Source: DASXMT01 sp963803065
GTDB lineage: Bacteria; Actinomycetota; Acidimicrobiia; Acidimicrobiales; RAAP-2
Direction: 5' to 3'
Assembly (NCBI GenBank): GCA_963803065.1
Contig: CAWDKW010000012.1
Coordinates: 62,001 to 126,000, forward strand
DNA length: 64,000 bases
Shown in pieces: positions 24,758 through 33,309 of the stretch; the stretch's first letter is position 1, and every line of letters starts with the position of its first letter. The notes under the pieces are model-generated. The model did not search any database. It saw only the letters and a program-made list of their open reading frames with translations, and was not told the origin of the DNA. The translations under genes were made by a program, and so were the position numbers.

Positions 24758-26350
24758 ATGGACGAGCGGGAGCCGACGGGCGGCAAGCGCGAGGGCCAAC
24801 CCGCGGTCCCCGCCTCGGACGAGCAGACGGCCGAGACCCCGCTTTCCAGCCCCGACGCCGCACCCACGAACGAGATCCCGCTTTCCAGTCCCGACGCCGC
24901 ACCCACGGCCGAGCTCCCTGTCGGCGGCGCACCCCTGCAGCCGACCGACCCGGGATGGCAGCGCCCTCCGGGCCCTCCCGGTCCGGTTCCCGAGGCACTC
25001 CTTGGGGTCCCGGGTGCCGGTGCTGCCGCGGCCGGCGCTGCCGCGGCCGGTGCTGCCGGGGCCGGTGCATTCCAGGGCGCTCCTCCTGCTACCCCAGGGC
25101 CCGGCCCTGCCGGCGTCCTGCCGACCGGACACGGTGGGGGTGAAGGACAGGGTGGGAGTGCACCGGCAACGCCGGGCACCCGGGGACCCGCTGGGACTTG
25201 GCGCTGGGCGGTTGTGGCTCTCGTGGCTGCGCTGATCGGTGCAGGGGTCGGCGGCGGCATCGTTGCGGCGATCGTGGGGAACGGCAACACGACGACCACT
25301 GTCAAGGAGATCTCGGCCGGGCCGGCACTGTTGAACGGGACCGCCAACATCGAAACGGTGATCGCCAAGGTCCTCCCGGCCGTCGTGGCCATCGACGCCA
25401 AGTCCACGCCCACCAGCAACGGCGCGTTCAACTTCCCCGGAGGCCAAGCGCAGCAGCAGGACAATCAGGGTTCGGGCATGATCATCAGCTCGACCGGCGA
25501 AGTGGTCACCAACAACCATGTCATCACGGGGGCGACCGACATCACGGTCACCCTCTATGGGCAGACCAAGTCCCGCGCCGCCACCCTGGTCGACGCCGAC
25601 CCCACCAACGACGTCGCCCTGCTGCAGATCACCGGGGGAGCGAACCTACCCACGGTGAACTACGCCGACTCGGACAACGTGCAAGTGGGGGATGGCGTGG
25701 TGGCCATCGGCAACGCGTTAGGCCTCTCGCTCGGTACCCCGACGGTGACCCAGGGAATCATCTCGGCCAAGGGCCGCACGGTCACCGCCGGCGATGCTGG
25801 CAGCTCCAGCACCGAGACCCTCACCGACCTGTTTCAAACGGACGCGGCCATCAACCCCGGCAACTCGGGCGGCCCCCTGGTCGATAGCTCGGGCAAGGTG
25901 GTCGCGATGAACACCGCGGTGGCCGCCAGCAGCAGCGGGACCAGCCAAGCGCAGAACATCGGTTTTGCCATTCCCGCCAACAAGATCCAACAACTGCTTC
26001 CCGGACTACGGAAACATTCGATCGGCAGCGGGTCCAAGGCTGGTATTGGGTATCTCGGCGTCTCGCTCGAGACGGTGACACCACAGCTCCGGAGCCAATA
26101 TGGGTTCGTCCCAACGCAGGGAGCGGCGGTGATGCAGGTGACATCCGGCTCTCCCGCCGACACGGCCGGGATCCAGAACGGCGATGTCATCGTCAAGCTC
26201 GACGGCAAGACGGTGACCAGCGCCGACCAGCTGCAGGTGGCCATCCAGGCCGACAAGCCGGGCCAGACCGTGCAGATCGGCCTCTACCGGGGCCAGAAGC
26301 AGCTCACGGTTTCGGCCACGCTGGGGTCCAATCCGTCCTCATCTGGTTGA
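24758..26350 (+). CDS. HtrA/DegP-family membrane-anchored serine protease with PDZ domain
   Basis: Envelope quality-control protease. About 150 N-terminal residues are disordered and repeat-rich, followed by one transmembrane helix (WAVVALVAALIGAGVGGGIV). A trypsin-like domain follows, with the catalytic triad His254 (NNHV), Asp285 (TNDVALL) and Ser370 (NPGNSGGPL). A C-terminal PDZ domain (YLGVSLETV to VQIGLYRGQK) completes it. 530 residues, typical for actinobacterial PepD/HtrA proteins. ATG 24758 has a GAGGAGCGGG site. The tail contains two sets of in-frame tandem repeats. Confidence 0.93.
   Translation: MDEREPTGGKREGQPAVPASDEQTAETPLSSPDAAPTNEIPLSSPDAAPTAELPVGGAPLQPTDPGWQRPPGPPGPVPEALLGVPGAGAAAAGAAAAGAAGAGAFQGAPPATPGPGPAGVLPTGHGGGEGQGGSAPATPGTRGPAGTWRWAVVALVAALIGAGVGGGIVAAIVGNGNTTTTVKEISAGPALLNGTANIETVIAKVLPAVVAIDAKSTPTSNGAFNFPGGQAQQQDNQGSGMIISSTGEVVTNNHVITGATDITVTLYGQTKSRAATLVDADPTNDVALLQITGGANLPTVNYADSDNVQVGDGVVAIGNALGLSLGTPTVTQGIISAKGRTVTAGDAGSSSTETLTDLFQTDAAINPGNSGGPLVDSSGKVVAMNTAVAASSSGTSQAQNIGFAIPANKIQQLLPGLRKHSIGSGSKAGIGYLGVSLETVTPQLRSQYGFVPTQGAAVMQVTSGSPADTAGIQNGDVIVKLDGKTVTSADQLQVAIQADKPGQTVQIGLYRGQKQLTVSATLGSNPSSSG
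24841..24911 (+). repeat. 39-bp direct repeat coding 13 aa in HtrA tail
   Basis: Two near-identical copies, about 31 bp conserved per 39-bp period, starting at 24841 and 24880. They encode PLSSPDAAPT twice in the disordered cytoplasmic tail. Confidence 0.85.
25020..25064 (+). repeat. 15-bp tandem repeat coding AlaGly-rich pentads in HtrA
   Basis: Three consecutive 15-bp units (GTGCTGCCGCGGCCG-like at 25020, 25035, 25050) encode repeated Ala-Ala-Ala-Gly segments just before the membrane anchor. Copy number is likely variable among strains. Confidence 0.8.
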
Positions 26351-26467
26351 CCGGCGGCGCTCATGGAACCGGCGGCCCTCGGGGGCCCGTCGGCCCGCAC
26401 AGGCGTTTCGCGCCCGGATGGGAACAACCCGGCCTCTCGGACGGTTGGTCTATGTGAGGTACACCTA

Positions 26468-26481
26468 CTAATCAGAATTAG
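26468..26481. promoter_or_regulatory. AT-rich palindrome upstream of peroxiredoxin
   Basis: CTAAT-CAGA-ATTAG, a perfect 5+5 bp inverted repeat in an AT-rich pocket 50 bp ahead of the peroxiredoxin start. It could be a redox- or metal-responsive operator (Fur/PerR or DtxR families bind such sites), but no consensus fits exactly. Confidence 0.35.
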
Positions 26482-26530
26482 GCATTGCGACACGGATTCG
26501 AAGAGACCGTGTGCCAAGGAGGACAGCACC

Positions 26531-27067
26531 ATGCTCACCGTCGGGAACCGATTTCCGGACTTCGATCTGCCCGCAGTGGACGGCGTCGAGACGCCTTCAC
26601 TTACCCGTACCGCCCTCGCCGATCACGCCGGCCGGTGGCTGGTGGCCTTCTTCTGGCCCAAGGACTTCACCTTCGTGTGTCCGACCGAGATCGCAGCATT
26701 CGGAGACCGCCAACCCGACTTCGCCGAGGCCGGCGCGGACCTGGTCGGGGTCAGCATCGACAGCGAGTACGTCCATCTGGCCTGGCGATCCAATCACCCC
26801 GACCTCAGGCACTTGCCCTTCCCGATGGCTGCCGACGTGAAGCGCGAGCTCACCGGTGCATTGGGGATCCTCGACCCTGACGAAGGAGTCGCCCAGCGGG
26901 CCACGTTCATCGTCGACCCCGAAGGCGTCATCCGGTTCGTGTCGGTGAACGACCTCGACACAGGTCGGAACGTCGACGAGGTGCTCCGATCCTTGCAGGC
27001 CATTCAGGCGGGCGGCCTGACCAGCTGTGGGTGGCGAGCGGGTGACGCCACCCTGGATGCGGCCTGA
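26531..27067 (+). CDS. AhpC-type 2-Cys peroxiredoxin
   Basis: Thiol peroxidase that reduces hydrogen peroxide and organic hydroperoxides. The peroxidatic cysteine is Cys50 in DFTFVCPTEI; the probable resolving cysteine is Cys166 in LTSCGWRAGD near the C-terminus. FFWPKDFTF and ATFIVDPEGVIRFV are family strands. ATG at 26531 follows AAGGAGGACAGCACC, a strong site. 178 residues. It lies downstream of an AT-rich palindrome at 26468 and ends at a hairpin. The usual AhpD or AhpF partner is not adjacent. Confidence 0.93.
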   Translation: MLTVGNRFPDFDLPAVDGVETPSLTRTALADHAGRWLVAFFWPKDFTFVCPTEIAAFGDRQPDFAEAGADLVGVSIDSEYVHLAWRSNHPDLRHLPFPMAADVKRELTGALGILDPDEGVAQRATFIVDPEGVIRFVSVNDLDTGRNVDEVLRSLQAIQAGGLTSCGWRAGDATLDAA

Positions 27068-27070
27068 TTG

Positions 27071-27085
27071 GGGGCCCTTGGCCCC
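27071..27085. terminator. hairpin between convergent genes
   Basis: GGGGCC-CTT-GGCCCC, 6-bp perfect GC stem with a 3-nt loop immediately after the peroxiredoxin stop and before the convergent gene at 27110. Without a U-tract. Confidence 0.5.
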
Positions 27086-27109
27086 GCTTGGCGCGCCGCT
27101 AAACCGCCC

Positions 27110-27382
27110 CTACCAGGATCCCCAGCGAGCCAGGGGGGCGCCGTAGCCGGCGTCGGCCGCGCAACGACCACAGAGGTCCATGCGCCGGGACCCGGGCCGA
27201 TCTGACGCGGCGACCCGACGCCAGCCGTAGCGCCGGGCCTCTTCCAAGCTGGCCGACTCCGACCATTGGGGTGAGGTCCGGGTGCCGCAACGACCGCAGG
27301 TGCGGATGAACACCTCGTCCTCGTCGTAGAAGGCCTCCTCGCCGAAGAAGGCTGGATCGTCAGGATCGAAATCGAATTCCAT
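27110..27382 (-). CDS. small four-cysteine zinc-finger protein
   Basis: A 90-residue protein with an acidic N-terminus (MEFDFDPDDPAFFGEEAFYD) and two CxxC knuckles, CGRC at about residues 29-32 and CGRC at about residues 71-74, likely one structural zinc site. ATG 27382 follows GATCAGGAGATCGACC, a good ribosome-binding site. Convergent with the peroxiredoxin gene. No family recognised and no function can be assigned. Confidence 0.75.
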   Translation of the reverse strand: MEFDFDPDDPAFFGEEAFYDEDEVFIRTCGRCGTRTSPQWSESASLEEARRYGWRRVAASDRPGSRRMDLCGRCAADAGYGAPLARWGSW

Positions 27383-27518
27383 GGTCGATCTCCTGATCGC
27401 TCTGTTCGCAGTTCCATCCCATTCTGGACGATCGGGCGGGGTGCCGGGAACCGGGGTCGACCCGGGCCGGATCGGCCGGGAGGCCCGGCCCGTCGGAAGC
27501 CATTAGCCTCGCTCCGGC

Positions 27519-27656
27519 ATGGGCAATCCCGACTGGCTCGACCACATCGGGCTCGGCGACCGGCGAGGCGGACCGGTCAACGGTCACGGACCGGGGGTGT
27601 CGATGGCGCCTTCCCCACCGGTCACGCACGGCACCGATGTGTCGGTCGGACACTGA
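27519..27656 (+). CDS. possible 45-aa leaderless small ORF
   Basis: The 290-bp gap before the ligase gene contains an ATG-initiated frame of 45 codons (MGNPDWLDHIGLGDRRGG... ending GTDVSVGH). It is 9 nt downstream of TAGCCT (27504-27509), the same box and spacing as lepB. No ribosome-binding site. The protein is hydrophilic with no recognised motif. Listed because of the promoter geometry only. Confidence 0.3.
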   Translation: MGNPDWLDHIGLGDRRGGPVNGHGPGVSMAPSPPVTHGTDVSVGH

Positions 27657-27673
27657 ACGGGTATTTCGGATCG

Positions 27674-29359
27674 GTGGCACCAGCTGCTCAGCGGGGTAGG
27701 GGGATCAAGAAGTCCGCAGGGGCAACAAAGACGGCCGCCGGCAAGAAGTCCGTCGCAAAGCGGGCGGCCGGCAAGAAGTCCGTCGCAAAGCGGGCCGCAG
27801 GCAAGAAGTCCGTCGCAAAGCGGCCCGCCGGCAAGACAGCAGGCAAGAAGGCGGTGGCACAGAAGTCCGTCGCAAAGCGGGCCGCCGGCAAGGCAGCCAC
27901 CACCACGGATCCCGCCCTGGCTGCATACCGGAAGAAGCGTGACCCGGCCAAGACCCCCGAGCCCATGGGCGCGACCGCAAAGGGCAAGACGGCGAAGGGC
28001 AAGCGGTCCAAGCGGGCGGGTCCGGTCTTCGTCGTCCAGGAGCACCATGCCACCGCGTTGCACTGGGACTTCCGGCTCGAGCGGGACGGGGTTCTCGTCT
28101 CGTGGGCCATCCCCAAGGGCATCCCGCTCAACCCGGGCAACAACCGGCTGGCCGTTCACACCGAGGACCATCCGCTCGACTACGGCACCTTCGAGGGCGA
28201 CATCCCCAAAGGCGAGTACGGAGGGGGCACCGTCATCCTCTGGGATCGGGGCCACTACGAGTGCGAGAAATGGAACGAGCGCGAGGTCATCGTCCAGCTC
28301 CACGGCTCGCGCATCAGCGGTCGGTACGTTCTGTTCAAGACGGGGGACCGCAACTGGATGATCCATCGCATGGATCCGGCTCCGGCGGGGTGGGAGCCGA
28401 TGCCCGAGGAGATCCGGCCAATGCTGGCCATGCCCGGCACGTTGCCGGCCAGCGACCGCGGCTGGGCCTACGAGTTCAAGTGGGACGGGATACGGGCGGT
28501 GACCTACATCGAGGGTGGACGGGTGCGGGCCCTGACCCGCAACGGCAACGACGTGTCCGACGCATATCCGGAACTTCGCGGCGTGGGCGAGCAGCTGGGG
28601 GCGACCTCGGCCATCCTCGACGGCGAGCTCGTGGCCATGGACGACGACGGGCGCCCCTCATTCTCGAAGCTGCAGAACCGCATGCAGGTGCGGGGTGCGG
28701 CCCAGGTCCGGCGGGCGGCGGCCACCACCCCGGTGAGCTACCTCATCTTCGACGTGCTCTATCTGGACGGCAGGCAACTCGTCGACGACACCTACGATGA
28801 GCGACGCTCCGTGCTCGAGTCCCTGGCCCTCGATGGCCCGGACTGGGCGACGACCGACTCGTTCACCGACGTGCCGGGCCACAAGGTGCTCGACGTCGCC
28901 CGGTCCGGAGGCCTCGAAGGCGTGGTGGCCAAGCGGCGGAACGGCCGTTACCTGCCCGGGCGGCGGAGCGACACCTGGATCAAGGTCAAGCTGACCCGGA
29001 CCCAGGAAGTGGTGATCGGCGGGTGGGCGCCGGGAAAGGGCAGCCGGGAAGATACCTTCGGGGCGCTCCTGCTCGGCGTCCCGGGGAAGAAGGGCCTCGA
29101 CTACGTGGGCAAGGTCGGCACCGGCTTCACCGCCGGGCAACAGCGGGAGCTGCTGGGCCGGCTGCGCCCCCTCACGCGGGCGAGCAGCCCGTTCGCCGCT
29201 GCTGTCCCCACGGCCCACCGAGCCGGGGTCACGTGGGTGGAGCCCAGCCTGGTCGGTGAGGTGCGGTTCACCGAATGGACCAGGGACGGTCAGATCCGGC
29301 ACCCGGCGTGGCGCGGCCTCCGTCCCGACAAGGACCCGACAGAGGTGGTTCGTGAGTAA
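27674..29359 (+). CDS. ligD: NHEJ-type ATP-dependent DNA ligase with 3'-phosphoesterase domain (LigD-like)
   Basis: Repairs DNA ends in bacterial non-homologous end joining. Residues 1-100 form a histone-H1-like Lys/Ala tail. The phosphoesterase domain follows (FVVQEHHATALHWDFRLERD, then GEYGGGTVILWD). The ligase domain has nucleotidyl-accepting Lys269 in YEFKWDGIRA, then ILDGELVAMDDDG and VKLTRTQEVVIGGW. The polymerase domain found in some LigD proteins is encoded separately by the next gene, which overlaps this one. GTG at 27674. No Ku gene lies in the window. 561 residues. Confidence 0.93.
   Translation: MAPAAQRGRGIKKSAGATKTAAGKKSVAKRAAGKKSVAKRAAGKKSVAKRPAGKTAGKKAVAQKSVAKRAAGKAATTTDPALAAYRKKRDPAKTPEPMGATAKGKTAKGKRSKRAGPVFVVQEHHATALHWDFRLERDGVLVSWAIPKGIPLNPGNNRLAVHTEDHPLDYGTFEGDIPKGEYGGGTVILWDRGHYECEKWNEREVIVQLHGSRISGRYVLFKTGDRNWMIHRMDPAPAGWEPMPEEIRPMLAMPGTLPASDRGWAYEFKWDGIRAVTYIEGGRVRALTRNGNDVSDAYPELRGVGEQLGATSAILDGELVAMDDDGRPSFSKLQNRMQVRGAAQVRRAAATTPVSYLIFDVLYLDGRQLVDDTYDERRSVLESLALDGPDWATTDSFTDVPGHKVLDVARSGGLEGVVAKRRNGRYLPGRRSDTWIKVKLTRTQEVVIGGWAPGKGSREDTFGALLLGVPGKKGLDYVGKVGTGFTAGQQRELLGRLRPLTRASSPFAAAVPTAHRAGVTWVEPSLVGEVRFTEWTRDGQIRHPAWRGLRPDKDPTEVVRE
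27740..27892 (+). repeat. 30-bp tandem repeats coding KKSVAKRAAG
   Basis: Three near-perfect consecutive 30-bp units at 27740, 27770 and 27800, and a further diverged unit near 27859. They encode the basic KKSVAKRAAG decapeptide in the ligase tail. Confidence 0.9.
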
Positions 29360-30266
29360 GCCCTCCTCGGTCGAGGTGGAGGTCGAGGGACGTCGGCTCA
29401 CGCTGTCCAATCTGGACAAGCCGCTGTACCCGGGCGGGTTCACGAAGGGCCAGATGATCGATTACTACGTCCGCATCGCGCCGGTGATGCTCGCCCACGT
29501 TCGCGACCGCCCCCTGACCCTGCACCGGTTCCCCAACGGGGTCGAGGCCTCGTCCTTCTTCGAGAAGCACGTCCCCTCGCACGCACCCCCCTGGGTGCGG
29601 ACGGTCGAGGTGCCTTCGACGGCCAGCGGATCACGCGGTCGGTCCAAGACCGGCAGCGTCGAGTACGCCGTCGTCTGCGACCTCCCGACCATCGCCTGGG
29701 CGGCCAACCTCGCCACCATCGAGTTCCACGTCCCGTTGTGGAGGATCGGCCGGCGCCGGACCTTGCCCGGGCCACCCGACCACATGGTCTTCGACCTGGA
29801 CCCGGGCGAGGGGAGCACCATGGTCGACTGTTGCCGGGTGGCCCGGCTGATCGATGATGCCCTCGCCGGCAGGGCCTCCCACCCGAAGACCAGCGGGTCC
29901 AAGGGCCTGCAGCTCTACCACCGGCTGGGGGGGCGTCCCACCTGGGACCGGGTCCGCGAGGAGGCCCACGACCTGGCCCGGACGCTCGAGGCCGAACATC
30001 CCGACCTGGTCGTCTCCAACATGCGCAAGGAGCTCCGCCACGGAAAGGTGCTGATCGACTGGAGCCAGAACCATCCGGCCAAGACGACGGTCGCCGTCTA
30101 CTCGCTCCGGGCCCGCCAGGAGCCCACGGTGTCCACGCCGGTGTCGTGGGACGAGGTCGACCGATGCGTGGCCGCCGAGGATCCCGGGCTCCTCCGCTTC
30201 ACCGCCGACCAGGTGTTGGAGCGGGTGGAGGCGAACGGCGACCTGTTCGAGGCGCTGGCCCGCTGA
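29352..30266 (+). CDS. LigD-type polymerase/primase domain protein
   Basis: AEP-superfamily polymerase of the NHEJ system that fills or extends ends before ligation, with ribonucleotide preference in studied homologues. Family features are LTLSNLDKPLYPGGFTKGQM near the N-terminus, the metal-binding DxD in MVFDLDPGEG, the HPKTSGSKGLQLY segment, and LIDWSQNHPAKTTVAVYSLR near the end. GTG at 29352 overlaps the ligase stop (GTGAGTAA), so the two are translationally coupled. 304 residues, complete for a stand-alone LigD polymerase. Confidence 0.93.
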   Translation: MSKPSSVEVEVEGRRLTLSNLDKPLYPGGFTKGQMIDYYVRIAPVMLAHVRDRPLTLHRFPNGVEASSFFEKHVPSHAPPWVRTVEVPSTASGSRGRSKTGSVEYAVVCDLPTIAWAANLATIEFHVPLWRIGRRRTLPGPPDHMVFDLDPGEGSTMVDCCRVARLIDDALAGRASHPKTSGSKGLQLYHRLGGRPTWDRVREEAHDLARTLEAEHPDLVVSNMRKELRHGKVLIDWSQNHPAKTTVAVYSLRARQEPTVSTPVSWDEVDRCVAAEDPGLLRFTADQVLERVEANGDLFEALAR

Positions 30267-30414
30267 CGCCGTGATGCGGGCCGGATCCGGTCGCCCGACC
30301 GGACGGTCCGGGAGTCCGGGACCTGGTCCCGGTCCCGCCTCGAACGGTCCGTGCATTGCCAAGGGCGACCGATCCGTGTGACGATTGCCTGGTTGCCACT
30401 AAGGGGGTCGAGGC

Positions 30415-32139
30415 GTGCATGAACTGGTCATTCGCGGAGGATCGGTAGTCGACGGGACCGGGAGCCCGGCCCGGAGGGCGGACGTCGCCGTGGACGGCGG
30501 AGTGGTGACCGCGGTCGGACGGCTCAGCGACCCCTCGGCGTCTCGGACCATCGAGGCCGATGGTCTCTTGGTCACTCCGGGCTGGGTGGACATCCACACT
30601 CACTACGACGGCCAGGCCACCTGGGACGACACCATCGCCCCGAGCAGCTGGCACGGCGTGACCTCCATCGTCATGGGGAACTGCGGCGTCGGCTTCGCGC
30701 CGGCCATGCCCGACCAGCATGGTTGGCTCATCGGCCTGATGGAGGGGGTCGAGGACATTCCCGGTACGGCCCTGGCCGAAGGGATGACCTGGGGGTGGGA
30801 AAGCTTCCCCGAATACCTCGACGCGTTGGGCGACCGGCGCTGGACGGTTGACGTCGGTACGCAGATCGCCCACGGTGCGGTTCGGGCCTACGTGATGGGG
30901 GAGCGGGGGGCTCGCAACGAGCCGGCCACGCCCGAGGACATCGCGGCCATGAAGCAATTGGTCAAAGAGGCGGTTGCCGCCGGCGCACTCGGGTTCTCCA
31001 CGTCGCGGACCATCGCCCACCGGGCCATCGACGGCGAGCCGGTCCCGGGGACGTACGCGGCCGAGGACGAGCTGTTCGGGATCGGAGCCGCCCTCGGCGA
31101 GCTCGGCACCGGCGTCTTCGAGCTGGCGCCCGAGGGTGCGGCCGGCGAGGACACCATCGCTCCGCACCGCGAGGTCGACTGGATGCGCCGGCTGTCCTCG
31201 ACCATCGGGCGGCCGGTCACCTTCGCACTGCTCCAAGTCGAGAGCGCCCCCGACCTGTGGCGGGAGCTGATGGACGCCTCGCTCGAGGCGGTCGACGACG
31301 GCGCCGACCTTCGACCCCAGGTCGCGGGGCGGGCGACCGGCCTGCTCTCCGGTCACTTCACCTCGTACTGCTTGTTCGACTCCATCCCCGCCTACCAGGA
31401 GCTCAAGTCCCGGGGCCTCTCCCAAGCGGAGCTGGTCGACGCCCTCTTGGACCCAGCCGTTCGTCGTTCGATCGAGGAGTGGGAGCCCGAGGGATCCGAC
31501 ATCGGGAAGATGAAGCAGGCCTACGAGTCCACCTACTCCCTCGGGGTGCCGCCCGACTACGAGCCCGGCACCGAGCGCTCACTGGCCGGGGTGGCCGCCG
31601 CCTCGGGACGGTCGCCGATCGCGGTGGCCTATGACGCCATGCTCCAGGACCAGGGCCACGGCCTGCTGTACCTGCCTATTCTCAACTACGCCAGCGGCGA
31701 CCTGGAGCCGGCACGCCAGATGCTGCTCCATCCGCTGGCCGCCGCCGGCCTCGGGGACGGCGGAGCCCACTGCGGGGTCATCTGCGATGCGTCGCAGCCG
31801 ACCTTCATGCTGACTCACTGGGTCCGGGATCGGACTCGGGGCGAACGACTCCCGCTCGAGTGGATGGTGAAGAAGCAGACCCAGGACACCGCCCTGCTCT
31901 ACGGGCTCGGCGACCGCGGCACGCTCGAGCCGGGCAAGCTGGCCGACATCAACGTCATCGACTTCGAGCGACTGCAGCTCGGCAATCCCCGCGTCCACGA
32001 CGATCTGCCCGCGGGCGGGCGCCGCCTGCTCCAGGACGCCACCGGCTACGTTGCGACCATCAAGTCGGGGACGACCACCTTCGAGAACGGTGAGGACACC
32101 GGGGAGCGCCCCGGGGTGCTGATCCGAGGCGCCCGTTGA
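30415..32139 (+). CDS. amidohydrolase of the N-acyl-D-amino-acid deacylase family
   Basis: Metal-dependent hydrolase; family members deacylate N-acyl-D-amino acids, though many homologues have other substrates. The 574-residue protein starts ELVIRGGSVVDGTGSPARRA and has the metal-binding motif VDIHTHYDGQATWD. A GALGFSTSRT strand and the catalytic Asp motif GLGDGGAHCGVICD follow. The C-terminus has GKLADINVIDFERL. GTG at 30415 follows GGGGGTCGAGG. It is a single gene before mscR, with 78 bp between; a shared transcript is possible. Confidence 0.88.
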   Translation: MHELVIRGGSVVDGTGSPARRADVAVDGGVVTAVGRLSDPSASRTIEADGLLVTPGWVDIHTHYDGQATWDDTIAPSSWHGVTSIVMGNCGVGFAPAMPDQHGWLIGLMEGVEDIPGTALAEGMTWGWESFPEYLDALGDRRWTVDVGTQIAHGAVRAYVMGERGARNEPATPEDIAAMKQLVKEAVAAGALGFSTSRTIAHRAIDGEPVPGTYAAEDELFGIGAALGELGTGVFELAPEGAAGEDTIAPHREVDWMRRLSSTIGRPVTFALLQVESAPDLWRELMDASLEAVDDGADLRPQVAGRATGLLSGHFTSYCLFDSIPAYQELKSRGLSQAELVDALLDPAVRRSIEEWEPEGSDIGKMKQAYESTYSLGVPPDYEPGTERSLAGVAAASGRSPIAVAYDAMLQDQGHGLLYLPILNYASGDLEPARQMLLHPLAAAGLGDGGAHCGVICDASQPTFMLTHWVRDRTRGERLPLEWMVKKQTQDTALLYGLGDRGTLEPGKLADINVIDFERLQLGNPRVHDDLPAGGRRLLQDATGYVATIKSGTTTFENGEDTGERPGVLIRGAR

Positions 32140-32217
32140 CCCCTGGCTCGGTGCGCCGTCACCGGTCGGCGGCCCGGGGGTCAGGCCCGACCGGGCTGAC
32201 GAGAGAGGGATCGACCG

Positions 32218-33309
32218 GTGCCGAGTGAGGTCAAAGGCGTCCTCGCCAGGGCCCGGGGAGAGCCCGTCTCGCTCGAGACCATCGTCGTGCCCGACCCCGG
32301 CCCGGGTGAGGCAACCGTCGTGGTCCAGGCCTGCGGCGTGTGCCACACCGATCTGCACTACCGCGAGGGCGGGATCAACGATGACTTCCCCTTCCTCCTC
32401 GGCCACGAGGCCGCCGGCGTCGTCGAGGCCGTCGGCCACGACGTGACCTCGGTGTCCCCCGGCGACTTCGTCGTCCTCAACTGGCGGGCTGTCTGCGGCC
32501 AGTGCCGGGCCTGTCGGCGCGGGCGGCCGTGGTACTGCTTCAACACCCACAACGCCACCCAGGCCATGACCCTGGCCGACGGAACCCCGCTGGCGCCAGC
32601 CCTCGGCATCGGCGCCTTTGCCGACAAGACGCTGGTGGCCGCGGGGCAGTGCACCAAGGTCGACCCGGCCGCCCGTCCCGAGGCGGTCGGGCTGCTCGGG
32701 TGCGGGGTCATGGCCGGACTGGGCTCGGCCCTGTTCACCGGCGAGGTCACCCTCGGCGATTCCGTGGCCGTCTTCGGGTGTGGGGGAGTGGGATGCGCGG
32801 CAGTGGCCGGCGCCAACCTGGCCGGCGCCTCCACGATCATCGCCGTCGACCTGGACGCGAGCAAGCTCGACCAGGCCCGCCACTTCGGGGCCACGCACAC
32901 GGTCGATGCCTCCATGGAGAACCCGGTCGAGGCCATCCGCGGGCTCACCGGCGGCAACGGGGCCGACGTCTGCATCGAGGCGGTGGGCAACCCCACGGTC
33001 ATGGAGCAGGCGTTCTACGCCCGAGACCTGGCCGGGACCCTGGTGCAGGTGGGCGTGCCCACCCCGGACATGCAGATCGAGCTGCCCATGATCGATTTCT
33101 TCGGCCGGGGCGGGCGCCTGAAGCCCAGCTGGTACGGGGACTGCCTACCCGAACGGGACTTCCCGGTGCTGGTCGACCTCTACCTCCAGGGCCGGTTGGA
33201 CCTCGACCGCTTCGTGTCCGAGACCATCCCCCTCGACGGGGTGGAGGAGGCCTTCGACCGAATGCAGCGGGGCGAGGTCCTCCGCTCCGTCGTGACCTTC
33301 GACCGATGA
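32218..33309 (+). CDS. mscR: S-(hydroxymethyl)mycothiol dehydrogenase / nitrosomycothiol reductase
   Basis: Zinc alcohol dehydrogenase that oxidises S-hydroxymethyl-mycothiol (formaldehyde detoxification) and reduces S-nitrosomycothiol. The catalytic zinc site is ACGVCHTD with GHEAAG, and the structural zinc cysteines lie in CGQCRACRRGRPWYC. The NAD-binding motif is VFGCGGVGCAAVAGANLAG. The call of mycothiol rather than glutathione specificity rests on the sequence style and on the overlapping metallo-hydrolase gene, the same pair as mycobacterial Rv2259-Rv2260. GTG at 32218 follows GAGAGAGGG. 363 residues. Confidence 0.9.
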   Translation: MPSEVKGVLARARGEPVSLETIVVPDPGPGEATVVVQACGVCHTDLHYREGGINDDFPFLLGHEAAGVVEAVGHDVTSVSPGDFVVLNWRAVCGQCRACRRGRPWYCFNTHNATQAMTLADGTPLAPALGIGAFADKTLVAAGQCTKVDPAARPEAVGLLGCGVMAGLGSALFTGEVTLGDSVAVFGCGGVGCAAVAGANLAGASTIIAVDLDASKLDQARHFGATHTVDASMENPVEAIRGLTGGNGADVCIEAVGNPTVMEQAFYARDLAGTLVQVGVPTPDMQIELPMIDFFGRGGRLKPSWYGDCLPERDFPVLVDLYLQGRLDLDRFVSETIPLDGVEEAFDRMQRGEVLRSVVTFDR

